DNA from: Salinisphaera sp. UBA1666
Lineage (GTDB): Bacteria > Pseudomonadota > Gammaproteobacteria > Nevskiales > Salinisphaeraceae
Length of the DNA: 24,812 bases
Direction of reading: 5' to 3'
Assembly: GCA_002320455.1 (NCBI GenBank)
Contig: DCKU01000094.1
Coordinates: 1-24,812 of the forward strand
Below the pieces are notes generated by a model, which was not told the origin of the DNA, made no database searches, and worked only from the letters and a program-made list of their open reading frames with translations. Made by a program: the position numbers and the translations under genes. Positions 16,931 to 23,807 of the stretch are shown piece after piece (the first letter of the stretch is position 1; every line of letters starts with the position of its first letter).

Positions 16931-18163
16931 CTAGCCTACTGAGTCCAGCGTGCGTGCCTCATCCGCCCGTGACGTGGGTGGCTCACGGTCCTCATAGAGA
17001 TAGTCACGCGTGATCGGTACGGCCTCGTTGCTATGGCTGACCTGCACGTGGAAGACGATCAAGTCGCCGTAGCGAAACACCGCTTCACAACCCAACAGAT
17101 AGAACTCCCACATTCGACAGAAGCGCTCGCCGAGACGCGTCGCGAACTGGTCTCGCTGGGCCTGGAAACGCGTATTCCACGCTTTGAGCGTTTCGGCGTA
17201 ATGCCGTCGCCAGACTTCTAAATCGGCCAGCACCAGACCGGCCTGCTCAACTCGAGGGGCGATTTCAGACAACGAGGGAATATAGCCGCCCGGGAAAATA
17301 TGTTTCTGAATCCACGTGCGGCTGTCGCGCGGCGGCTCGCCGTTGCGCCCAATGGTGTGGATCAGGCTGCGACCGTCGGGCTTCAACAACCGCGCAACCT
17401 GGTCGAAAAACGTCTGGTACTGCGGCCGGCCGACGTGCTCGAACATGCCCACCGAGACGATCGCATCGTATTGATCCCGGTGGTCGCGATAATCCTGTTT
17501 CAAGAACTGCACGCGATGTGACAACCCGAGCGCTTCGGCCCGTTTGATCGCATGCTGATATTGATCGTCAGATAAGGTCAGGCCGACCACTTCGACGTCG
17601 TAATAGCGCGCCAGATACAAGGCCATACCGCCCCAGCCGCAGCCTATATCCAACACGCGTTGACCGGGCGACAAATAAAGCTTGCGGGCGATATGCTCGA
17701 GCTTAGCCAACTGCGCTTCGTCGAGCGTCATATCCGATTTCGACCAGTACGCGCAGGAATACTGCATTTCAGGATCTAGAAAACGCTGAAACAGGTCGTT
17801 GTCGATATCGTAGTGATGGGTCACGTTACGTACGCTGCGCAGGCGGCCGTTGACCTCCAGCACGCCGCGCAGCGCGCGTCGAGCCAGTGTCGTAAATCGA
17901 CTGCTTCCCATGTGTTCGGCGTTGGCGAAGTACAGCTCGAACACCTTGGCCAGCCCGCCGTCACCGGGCCACCAGTCACCATCAACGTAGGCCTCGCCGA
18001 ACGCCATCTCCGGGTCAGCCAGCAGACGAGCCACCACCCGGCGGTGCTTTAGATGGACGTGCGCAATCGGTTCACCCGAGCCATAGCGGCTCTGCTCGCG
18101 ATCGCCGATCGATACCACCAGCGTGCCTCGCTTAACGAAGCGATCGAACAGTTTGTCTTTCAC
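16931..18163 (-). CDS. cfa: Cyclopropane-fatty-acyl-phospholipid synthase
   Basis: 410 residues from GTG 18163, with an AAGGG ribosome site about 7 nt upstream. It transfers a methylene group from S-adenosylmethionine to cis double bonds of membrane phospholipid acyl chains. The N-terminal domain has the usual 'DPEMAFGEAYVDGDW' segment. The SAM-binding motif is VLDIGCGWGG at 170-179, followed by 'LTLSDDQYQHA' and 'SVGMFEHVG' (the family Glu/His region). 'HIFPGGYIPS' and the C-terminal 'LLGCEAVFRYGD' correspond to E. coli Cfa segments, including the position of its conserved Cys. It stands alone between convergent and divergent neighbours. It usually serves stationary-phase, acid or solvent tolerance. 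A broader Cfa-like methyltransferase activity cannot be excluded. Confidence 0.93.
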   Translation of the reverse strand: MKDKLFDRFVKRGTLVVSIGDREQSRYGSGEPIAHVHLKHRRVVARLLADPEMAFGEAYVDGDWWPGDGGLAKVFELYFANAEHMGSSRFTTLARRALRGVLEVNGRLRSVRNVTHHYDIDNDLFQRFLDPEMQYSCAYWSKSDMTLDEAQLAKLEHIARKLYLSPGQRVLDIGCGWGGMALYLARYYDVEVVGLTLSDDQYQHAIKRAEALGLSHRVQFLKQDYRDHRDQYDAIVSVGMFEHVGRPQYQTFFDQVARLLKPDGRSLIHTIGRNGEPPRDSRTWIQKHIFPGGYIPSLSEIAPRVEQAGLVLADLEVWRRHYAETLKAWNTRFQAQRDQFATRLGERFCRMWEFYLLGCEAVFRYGDLIVFHVQVSHSNEAVPITRDYLYEDREPPTSRADEARTLDSVG

Positions 18164-18282
18164 GTTCTATCCCTTGCGCGCGCCATTGCGCGCTTCCCCA
18201 CATCAACGAAAGCTCAAGATACACGGCTATCCACATAGCTGCATCCTGCACTCAAATGATCGGTCTAGTGTTTGTAGTAACG

Positions 18283-18294
18283 ACCTTTTAAGGT
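18283..18294. promoter_or_regulatory. Palindrome upstream of the pteridine-like cluster
   Basis: ACCTT-TT-AAGGT is a perfect inverted repeat (5-bp arms, 2-bp centre) about 30 bp before the dehydrogenase start. AAGGCCTT (18296-18303), a second palindrome, follows directly. They lie in the 161-bp divergent region between cfa and the dehydrogenase gene. I found no well-spaced -35/-10 pair here. A regulator site is possible. Confidence 0.3.
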
Positions 18295-18324
18295 GAAGGC
18301 CTTGCAGCCCTGTTTCCATCCATT

Positions 18325-19320
18325 ATGTCTGACCCGTCGACGCGAGCGCTCTGGCTGGCGCCGCCCCATCGCGCTTTCATCCGTGGGGATACGCTGGGTC
18401 CACTGGCGGCTGATCACCTGCGTGTTCGCACACGATTCAGCGCGATTTCGAAGGGTACCGAGACCCTAGTCTATGCCGGTGGCGTGCCCGAAAGCGAGTA
18501 CGCTCGCATGGCCGCCCCCTTCCAGGCCGGCCGGCTGCCGGACGCCGTGCGCCACGGCTATGCCAACGTCGGCGTGGTCGAGGATGGGCCCACCGAATGG
18601 ATCAACCGGGTGGTGTTCTGTCTGTTCGGTCATCAGACGCGTTATGACGTGCCGATCGATGCCGTGGTGGCTCTGCCCGATCACGTGCCGAGCGAGCGGG
18701 CAGTGCTGGCGGCCAATATGGAGACTGCCGTCAACGCCTTGTGGGATGCCGGCCCCAGGGTCGGTGACCGAATTAGCATTGTCGGCGCCGGCGTGCTCGG
18801 TGCGCTAGTCGCGCTTCTGGCCGGTGATATACCCGGCGTCCACGTCGAGCTGATCGATATCGATACCGGCCGGGCCGCTCTCGCCCGCGCGCTCGGCGTC
18901 GATTTCTCCGAACCACACGCCGCTAGCGGTGAGCGCGACCTGGTCTTTCATGCCAGCGCCAGCGCTGACGGGCTGAACACGGCACTCGGCCTGGCCGGCA
19001 CTGAGGCCACGATCATCGAGATGAGCTGGTACGGCGATCAAGCCACGCCGGCGACGCTGGGCGGTGCTTTCCATGCCAAACGCTTGACGCTACGAGCGAC
19101 CCAGGTCGGCACCGTTGCCCCCGCACGCGCCGCACGCTGGTCGCACGCCCGACGCCTGGCACTTGCTGTCTCAATGTGTGGCGATGCCCGACTGGACGCC
19201 CTGTTTGAAGACACCGACGCCGCTTTCGACACCCTGCCGGACGTCATGGCGCGTCTGGCCCGCCCCGGGGATCGCAGCCTGTGTCAACGCATTATCTATC
19301 CGGAGATCGGCGATGTATAA
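18325..19320 (+). CDS. BchC-like medium-chain dehydrogenase
   Basis: 331 residues. It has an N-terminal GroES-like part ('LRVRTRFSAISKGTETLVYAGGVP', 'RHGYANVGVVEDGP', 'VVFCLFGHQTRYDVP') and a C-terminal Rossmann domain with VGAGVLGA at 153-160 and Asp178 at the end of the second strand, which favours NAD(H). The 'S-x-I-S-x-G-T-E' motif resembles the BchC/zinc-binding dehydrogenase group. The usual catalytic Cys and GHE motif are replaced ('SAISKGTE') and there is no four-Cys structural zinc lobe, so it may be a zinc-free reductase or dehydrogenase. The substrate is unknown. It is first in an overlapping four-gene unit with the PTPS-like, glycosyltransferase and methyltransferase genes. No Shine-Dalgarno is visible before the ATG. 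Confidence 0.8.
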   Translation: MSDPSTRALWLAPPHRAFIRGDTLGPLAADHLRVRTRFSAISKGTETLVYAGGVPESEYARMAAPFQAGRLPDAVRHGYANVGVVEDGPTEWINRVVFCLFGHQTRYDVPIDAVVALPDHVPSERAVLAANMETAVNALWDAGPRVGDRISIVGAGVLGALVALLAGDIPGVHVELIDIDTGRAALARALGVDFSEPHAASGERDLVFHASASADGLNTALGLAGTEATIIEMSWYGDQATPATLGGAFHAKRLTLRATQVGTVAPARAARWSHARRLALAVSMCGDARLDALFEDTDAAFDTLPDVMARLARPGDRSLCQRIIYPEIGDV

Positions 19321-19711
19321 CCTGACCGTTCGCGATCACATGATGATCGCCCACAGCTTTGCTAGCCCCACATTCGGCCCCGCGCAGAAGCTCCATGGCG
19401 CCACGTATATCGTGGATGTGACGTTCTACCGGCCCGAACTGGATGACGATGATCTGGTCGTGGATATCGGTGCGGCGGCCGGCGTGCTCGGCCAGATCAC
19501 CGGGCGCTATAGCCTGAGCAACCTCGACGAGCACGAGGCCCTGGCCGGACACAACACCACGACCGAGTTCATGGCGCGCGTGGTCTTCGACGACATGAAG
19601 CGTGCGATCCAAGCCGGCGAGCTGGGCGCCGGCGCCCACGGCCTGTCGCGCCTGGGCGTGCGCCTGGCCGAGTCGCATATCGCCTGGGCCGGCTATGAGG
19701 CCGATCTGTGA
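19313..19711 (+). CDS. 6-pyruvoyl-tetrahydropterin synthase/QueD-like protein
   Basis: 132 residues from ATG 19313, overlapping the dehydrogenase end by 8 nt. The fold signature of the PTPS/QueD family is clear: 'HMMIAHSF' (H14), 'LHGATYIVDVTF' (H28), 'DDDDLVVDIGAAAGVL', 'NLDEHEAL', 'NTTTEFMARVVFDDM' and 'VRLAES' (Glu120, the pterin-anchoring Glu). Compared with E. coli QueD, the catalytic Cys position is Ala24, the third zinc His is Ala30 (HGA instead of HGH) and the Asp-His pair reads D72-E73-H74. So it probably binds a pterin-like substrate but should not do standard QueD or PTPS chemistry. It sits inside the putative pteridine cluster. I do not give it a queD symbol because the active site differs. 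Confidence 0.82.
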   Translation: MYNLTVRDHMMIAHSFASPTFGPAQKLHGATYIVDVTFYRPELDDDDLVVDIGAAAGVLGQITGRYSLSNLDEHEALAGHNTTTEFMARVVFDDMKRAIQAGELGAGAHGLSRLGVRLAESHIAWAGYEADL

Positions 19712-20772
19712 GCCCGATCGTATTGATCGTCGCGGGTGATCCGAACCAGTTCACCGGGGGCTATATCTATGACCAGCGTATCGCAGACGCTTTGAAAGAG
19801 GCCGGTCATTCGATAGACATCGTTGGCTTGGCCGGGCGTTTCCCCGAGGCCGATGCTACGGCCGCGGATGCCATGGCCGATACGCTAGCTAGCCTGCCCG
19901 ACGACGTGCATGTGGTCATCGACGGGCTGGCGCTCGGCACGCTCGGCGAGACCGTGAGCGCACATCGCGGCGGGCGTCGCGTCACCGCGCTGGTCCATCA
20001 TCCACTGGCCGATGAGGCCGGCCTGGACGAGGCCAGCGCGAGACATCTGTACGACAGCGAACGCCACGCGCTGGCCGGTGTCGATCACGTCATCGTGACC
20101 AGCGCGTTCACTGCGCGCCGCCTGCGCGAGCGCTACGCCGTGCCGGCGACACGCCTTTCGATCGTCGAGCCGGGCGTGGCCGCCCCGGCGCAGGACATAC
20201 GCCCACGCAGCGCTCCGCCCAGGCGGCTGCTGTGTATCGCCACATTGATCCCGCGCAAGGGCCACGCCGACCTCGTCACCGCCTTGGCCGAGCTGGCCGA
20301 TACCGATTGGGTCTGTGACTGCATCGGCGACACGCGCCGCGACCCGGCCCATACCGAAGCGATCGAGCGGGCCATCGCCGCCGCCGGGCTCACGGGCCGC
20401 ATCCGACTCCACGGTGCGCAGCCGCCTGAGGCCCTGACGCGCGCCTATGCCGAGGCCGACCTGTTCGTTCTGCCCTCGCACTATGAGGGCTATGGCATGG
20501 TCGTTACCGAGGCCGTGAGCCACTGTTTGCCCGTGGTCACCACAACCGGCGGCGCTCTGGCCGATACGCTGCCCGCCGAGGCCGGGCTGGCGGTGGCTCC
20601 CGGCGAGCCGTCTGCGCTGGCCGCGGCACTCGAGCAGTGCCTTAAAGAGCCGGCGGTCTATGCCGGGCTCGTGGCCGGCGCAAGACGAGCTGCCGCGTCG
20701 CTGGCCGACTGGCCGCGGGCCGGCCAGCTGTTCGCCGCCGCGCTCGCCGATAATCCCGAGATTCACGCATGA
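19708..20772 (+). CDS. Family 4 glycosyltransferase (GT-B fold)
   Basis: 354 residues from GTG 19708, overlapping the PTPS-like stop by 4 nt (GTGA). The N-terminal half has 'TGGYIYDQRIADALKEAGH' (glycine-rich acceptor-side loop) and 'ALVHHPLADE'. The C-terminal donor half has 'LLCIATLIPRKGHADLVTAL', 'IRLHGAQPPEALTRAYAEADLFVLPSHYEGYG' and an E-x7-E motif at E260-E268, typical of retaining GT4 enzymes that use nucleotide-activated sugars. No signal peptide or membrane span is seen, so it is cytoplasmic. In this context the acceptor may be the pteridine- or pyrimidine-like product rather than a polysaccharide, since no other surface-sugar genes are nearby. That is inference. Confidence 0.85.
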   Translation: MSPIVLIVAGDPNQFTGGYIYDQRIADALKEAGHSIDIVGLAGRFPEADATAADAMADTLASLPDDVHVVIDGLALGTLGETVSAHRGGRRVTALVHHPLADEAGLDEASARHLYDSERHALAGVDHVIVTSAFTARRLRERYAVPATRLSIVEPGVAAPAQDIRPRSAPPRRLLCIATLIPRKGHADLVTALAELADTDWVCDCIGDTRRDPAHTEAIERAIAAAGLTGRIRLHGAQPPEALTRAYAEADLFVLPSHYEGYGMVVTEAVSHCLPVVTTTGGALADTLPAEAGLAVAPGEPSALAAALEQCLKEPAVYAGLVAGARRAAASLADWPRAGQLFAAALADNPEIHA

Positions 20773-21605
20773 GCCCGCCTGCCGACGGTTCGCTGTTCGA
20801 CGACGACTGGCTCACGCTTCGCGAACCGGTCGATCACGCCAGCCGCGCCCATGGCCTGGCCGAGCAGGCCGCGCGTTGGCTGGCCCGCTACGCGTTACCT
20901 ACCGTGGTGGATCTGGGCACGGGCTCAGGCTCCAACTTGCGCTATCTGGCCCCATATCTGGGACCCGATACGCGCTGGCGGCTCGTCGACCACGACGAGA
21001 AGCTGCTGGCGCGCGTCGCCTCGCGCTCCGGCCAGGCCATCAATCAGACAGTGGCCACCGAAGCACGAGATCTGGCGCACGAACTGCCCGCGGCGATCGC
21101 CGGGGGGGATCTGATCACGGCCTCAGCGCTGCTCGATCTGGTCTCGCAGGCGTGGCTGACACGCCTGTGCGCACAAGCCGCCACCCAGCGTTCGGCAGTG
21201 TTGATGACGTTGAGCGTCGACGGACATATTCGCTTCGACGGCCAGACCGAGGCTGATGATGCAGCCCTGCTGGCCGCGCTGGCCCGAGATCAGCGCCGCG
21301 ACAAGGGCCTGGGCATGGCGCTCGGCACGGCAGCACCCGCCGCATTGATCAATGAGCTGGCCCGGCACGGCTACGCAGTGACCGCCCAGCCGGCGGTCTG
21401 GCATCTGGGGCCGCAGCGCGCCGCGTTGGCTCATGCCCTGCTGACCGGCTGGGCCCGGGCCGCGGGCGCGGCACTGCCGGAGCACGCCGAGCGGTTCACG
21501 GCCTGGGCGACACGTCGCAGTGCAGACGTCGCCGCCGGCCGGACCGTGATACGCGTCGGCCATGTCGATGTGCTGGGCCTACCCGGGCGCGATTTCGGTG
21601 GTTAG
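20769..21605 (+). CDS. Class I SAM-dependent methyltransferase
   Basis: 278 residues, starting inside the glycosyltransferase stop (ATGA). Motif I is VVDLGTGSGSN at 46-56, with 'WRLVDHDEKLL' (about 70-80) as motif II carrying the acidic residues for the SAM ribose. 'GGDLITASALLDLVSQAWLTRL' is in the motif IV/post-I region. The C-terminal part is Ala/Arg-rich with no recognised acceptor domain, so the methylated substrate is unknown. As the last gene of the overlapping four-gene unit it probably acts on the same small molecule. Its last 27 nt overlap the end of the convergent RibD-like gene on the other strand. Confidence 0.82.
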   Translation: MSPPADGSLFDDDWLTLREPVDHASRAHGLAEQAARWLARYALPTVVDLGTGSGSNLRYLAPYLGPDTRWRLVDHDEKLLARVASRSGQAINQTVATEARDLAHELPAAIAGGDLITASALLDLVSQAWLTRLCAQAATQRSAVLMTLSVDGHIRFDGQTEADDAALLAALARDQRRDKGLGMALGTAAPAALINELARHGYAVTAQPAVWHLGPQRAALAHALLTGWARAAGAALPEHAERFTAWATRRSADVAAGRTVIRVGHVDVLGLPGRDFGG

Positions 21606-22415
21606 GTCCAGGTCATAGAGCCGATCATCACCCATCGGGTAATCCCGGCAGACCGGCCGGCGCGCCTGGTGTAGGGTCTCGATCTCGGGCAGCGACAGGC
21701 CGGGCCGGCCCGAGCCGATCAGCAGGGGAGCGACGACTGTATGCAGCCGGTCAACGCAGTTTGCAGCGATAAATCCGGATATGGTCTGCCCGCCGCCCTC
21801 GATCAGCACCCGGCCCATGCCATGCTCGGCCAGCGCCGCCAGCACGCTCGCCGGATCGATACGCCCGTCGTCGCTGCGCGTCAGATACTGCGTACGCACA
21901 CCGGGGAGCGCTGTTTGGTCGGCGCCGATCAGGTGCCAGGTTGGTGGCCCGTCGTCGCAGAACAGCCGTCGGCTGGCGCTGGCCCGCGCGTTGGGCTCCA
22001 GCACCACACGCACGGGGTGTGCGCCCGAAACGTGGCGTACCGTCAGCTGCGGGTCATCGGCTTCGAGCGTGCCCACGCCGATCAGCACCGCATCGACCAA
22101 CGCGCGCAGGCGGTGCAGATGAACCCGGCTGGCCTCGCCGGTCACATAGTACGAATGGCCGCTGGCCGTCGCGATCCGCCCGTCCAACGACTGACCCAGC
22201 TGGGCCACGACATAGGACGGCCCGCCGCGCGCGACGGGCAGTAGCGTATTGAGCAAGGCAGCCGCATCGTCGGTCACGCACAGGGCTGCGGCCTGCCATG
22301 TACCGTCTGAGGCAATGGAGAGGCCGGAAACAGGCGTAAAAACCTCGCCGGACGGTGCATCGCGCGCATCGCGAACGAGCTGCCAGGCGTAGGCTGCGTC
22401 GATTAATGGCATCAT
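21579..22415 (-). CDS. RibD C-terminal-type reductase, no deaminase domain
   Basis: 278 residues from ATG 22415 (a second ATG follows directly). Residues 69-278 match the RibD_C/dihydrofolate-reductase-like fold: 'VVAQLGQSLDGRIATASG' (69-86), 'GVGTLEADDPQLTVR' (113-127), 'VRVVLEP' (135-141) and 'VLIEGGGQT' (203-211). In riboflavin synthesis this domain reduces the ribosyl chain of the aminopyrimidine with NADPH. The zinc deaminase domain of bifunctional RibD (H-A-E and P-C-x-x-C motifs) is absent. Instead there is a ~65-residue N-terminal extension of unknown role. Adjacent divergent GTP cyclohydrolase II suggests it acts on that product or a derivative. No Shine-Dalgarno precedes the start. 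Confidence 0.83.
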   Translation of the reverse strand: MMPLIDAAYAWQLVRDARDAPSGEVFTPVSGLSIASDGTWQAAALCVTDDAAALLNTLLPVARGGPSYVVAQLGQSLDGRIATASGHSYYVTGEASRVHLHRLRALVDAVLIGVGTLEADDPQLTVRHVSGAHPVRVVLEPNARASASRRLFCDDGPPTWHLIGADQTALPGVRTQYLTRSDDGRIDPASVLAALAEHGMGRVLIEGGGQTISGFIAANCVDRLHTVVAPLLIGSGRPGLSLPEIETLHQARRPVCRDYPMGDDRLYDLDLTTEIAPG

Positions 22416-22421
22416 AGTGCG

Positions 22422-22427
22422 ATTCTA
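22422..22427 (-). promoter_or_regulatory. Candidate -10 box giving a leaderless RibD-like mRNA
   Basis: Read leftward, TAGAAT (five of six matches to TATAAT) ends 6 nt before the RibD-like ATG at 22415. Transcription from it would start at or next to the start codon, and there is no Shine-Dalgarno, which fits leaderless translation. No good -35 box is visible. Confidence 0.35.
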
Positions 22428-22505
22428 CCGCGCTCATGACGCCGGCCCGATGGCCGTCTGATTTTTCTTTGCATTGAACCGCGCGGACCGAGCAAGGACT
22501 GTTAC

Positions 22506-23627
22506 ATGCATCATGTCGAGCGTGCCATTTTCGATCTGCGCCGCGGTGTGCCGGTGCTCATCGAATCCGATGAAGGCGATCGGTTGATCGCCCCAGTCGA
22601 AGGCCTGGACAGCACGCTACTCGTCAAACTCTTCGACGGCGCCGCCGAGGCACCGCGCCTGATCCTCACCGATCATCGCCTGGCACGCCTGGGCTGCGAG
22701 ATATCGAGTTCGTCGGCCGCCCTCGCTCTGGATCCGGCCCGCGATACACGCGAGTCGATCATCGAATTGGCCTGCGCCCCGCAGGCCCGCCTGGACGCGT
22801 CGCGCGGGCTGGAGCCGCTGGCCGCCGGCGACGAAGCCGGCCTGCATCTGATGCGTCGTAGCCTGCTGGTGCCCGCGGCGGTGGTGGCTGCGCCCTCGCC
22901 GGCGATGGCCGAGGAGCTTGCGCACCGGGTTCAGGTCAACGATATCCTGGCCGTTACGGCCAACGACGTGGCCCTGCACTACGACGGCCTGCCGTCGCTA
23001 CTGCGCCGCGTGAGCGAGGCCGAGGTGCCGCTAGAGGCCGCGCCGCGCTCGCGCTTCGTGGTCTTTCGCGAGCCGGACGGCCTGCGCGAACATATCGCTA
23101 TCCTGATCGGCGACGACGCTGATTGGGCCGATCCGGTCCCGGTGCGGCTCCATTCGGCCTGCCTGACCGGCGATCTGTTCGGCTCTCTGCGCTGTGACTG
23201 CGGACCCCAGCTTCGAGCCAGCGTGACGGCGATCGCCGAACGCGGTGGTGGTGTGTTGCTCTATCTGGCCCAGGAAGGCCGCGGCATCGGCCTGGCCAAC
23301 AAGATGCGTGCGTATCAGATGCAGGACGAGGGCTTGGATACGGTCGACGCCGACCAGGTGCTGGGCTTTGGCAAGGACGAACGCGACTATACCGTTGCCC
23401 GCGAGATGCTGACCCAGCTGGCGGTCGAGCATATCGATCTGTTGACCAACAACCCGGCCAAGCTCGATGCCATGAACCAGACGCCCATCGACGTCGCCGG
23501 GCGCAGCAGCGTGTTCGGCCGGTTGACCGAACAGAACCGTCGTTATCTGGCCACCAAGGCCACGCGCGCCGGCCACTGGCTGGATGCGATCCTGGCCGAG
23601 CCTGACGATCTGTCTGTGACGAAATAA
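22506..23627 (+). CDS. GTP cyclohydrolase II with degenerate RibB-like N-domain
   Basis: 373 residues from ATG 22506; AAGGA at 22494-22498 lies 7 nt upstream. Residues about 181-373 are GTP cyclohydrolase II: zinc ligands C219, C230 and C232 ('LHSACLTGDLFGSLRCDC'), 'YLAQEGRGIGLANKMRAYQMQDEG' and 'DERDYT' with D291 and R293 equivalent to the catalytic Asp and Arg of E. coli RibA. Tyr270 matches E. coli Tyr105, so full ring opening with loss of formate is expected. Residues 1-180 look like a decayed 3,4-dihydroxy-2-butanone-4-phosphate synthase: 'VERAIFDLRRGVPVLIESDEGD' recalls its start but lacks the D-D-E-D-R-E-N-E-G-D signature. It could be the housekeeping RibA, but the neighbours favour a dedicated pathway. 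Confidence 0.85.
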   Translation: MHHVERAIFDLRRGVPVLIESDEGDRLIAPVEGLDSTLLVKLFDGAAEAPRLILTDHRLARLGCEISSSSAALALDPARDTRESIIELACAPQARLDASRGLEPLAAGDEAGLHLMRRSLLVPAAVVAAPSPAMAEELAHRVQVNDILAVTANDVALHYDGLPSLLRRVSEAEVPLEAAPRSRFVVFREPDGLREHIAILIGDDADWADPVPVRLHSACLTGDLFGSLRCDCGPQLRASVTAIAERGGGVLLYLAQEGRGIGLANKMRAYQMQDEGLDTVDADQVLGFGKDERDYTVAREMLTQLAVEHIDLLTNNPAKLDAMNQTPIDVAGRSSVFGRLTEQNRRYLATKATRAGHWLDAILAEPDDLSVTK

Positions 23628-23765
23628 GCCCGGATAATCGACATATGGCGCCGACTGGCCACCCGCTCGATCGGGGCGAGTCAACGTTGCCGCCGCCGGA
23701 CCAGCCACGACATCCTCATCTGTTTAACCCGAAAATCGGCCTTGTCTGCGGGTGGCCGCCTGTAC

Positions 23766-23775
23766 ACGTTAACGT
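23766..23775. promoter_or_regulatory. 10-bp palindrome between the cyclohydrolase and creatininase-like genes
   Basis: ACGTTAACGT is perfectly self-complementary and lies in the 165-bp convergent intergenic region, just outside the creatininase-like stop. The rest of that region holds no gene that I can support. Confidence 0.2.
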
Positions 23776-23780
23776 TCATC

Positions 23781-23807
23781 GGGCGAACGCGCTCAGAGAG
23801 CGCGCCC
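23781..23807. terminator. GC-rich hairpin at the creatininase-like 3' end
   Basis: CGCGCTC-AGA-GAGCGCG (23788-23804) is a perfect 7-bp stem with a 3-nt loop, with flanking GGGC/CCC that could extend it. It spans the creatininase-like stop codon in the convergent junction. Neither strand has a T-tract after it, so it may be a weak or Rho-assisted end or an mRNA-stabilising stem rather than a classical terminator. Confidence 0.35.

Noticed and set aside
16892..16936. Terminator between the symporter gene and cfa
   Set aside because: GCTAGC recurs at 16911 and 16930 and could form a 6-bp stem, but the loop is 13 nt, GCTAGC is itself a palindrome and there is no T-tract on either strand.
19313..19711. 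Naming this gene queD (queuosine pathway)
   Set aside because: No queC, queE or queF is nearby, and the catalytic Cys and a zinc His are replaced.
20769..21605. Assigning the methyltransferase to ubiquinone or lipid methylation
   Set aside because: Only the generic SAM-binding motif is visible, and no acceptor-specific motif supports such a role.
22416..22505. FMN riboswitch upstream of the ribA-like gene
   Set aside because: The 90-nt spacer is too short for the conserved FMN aptamer, and I see none of its conserved sequence blocks.
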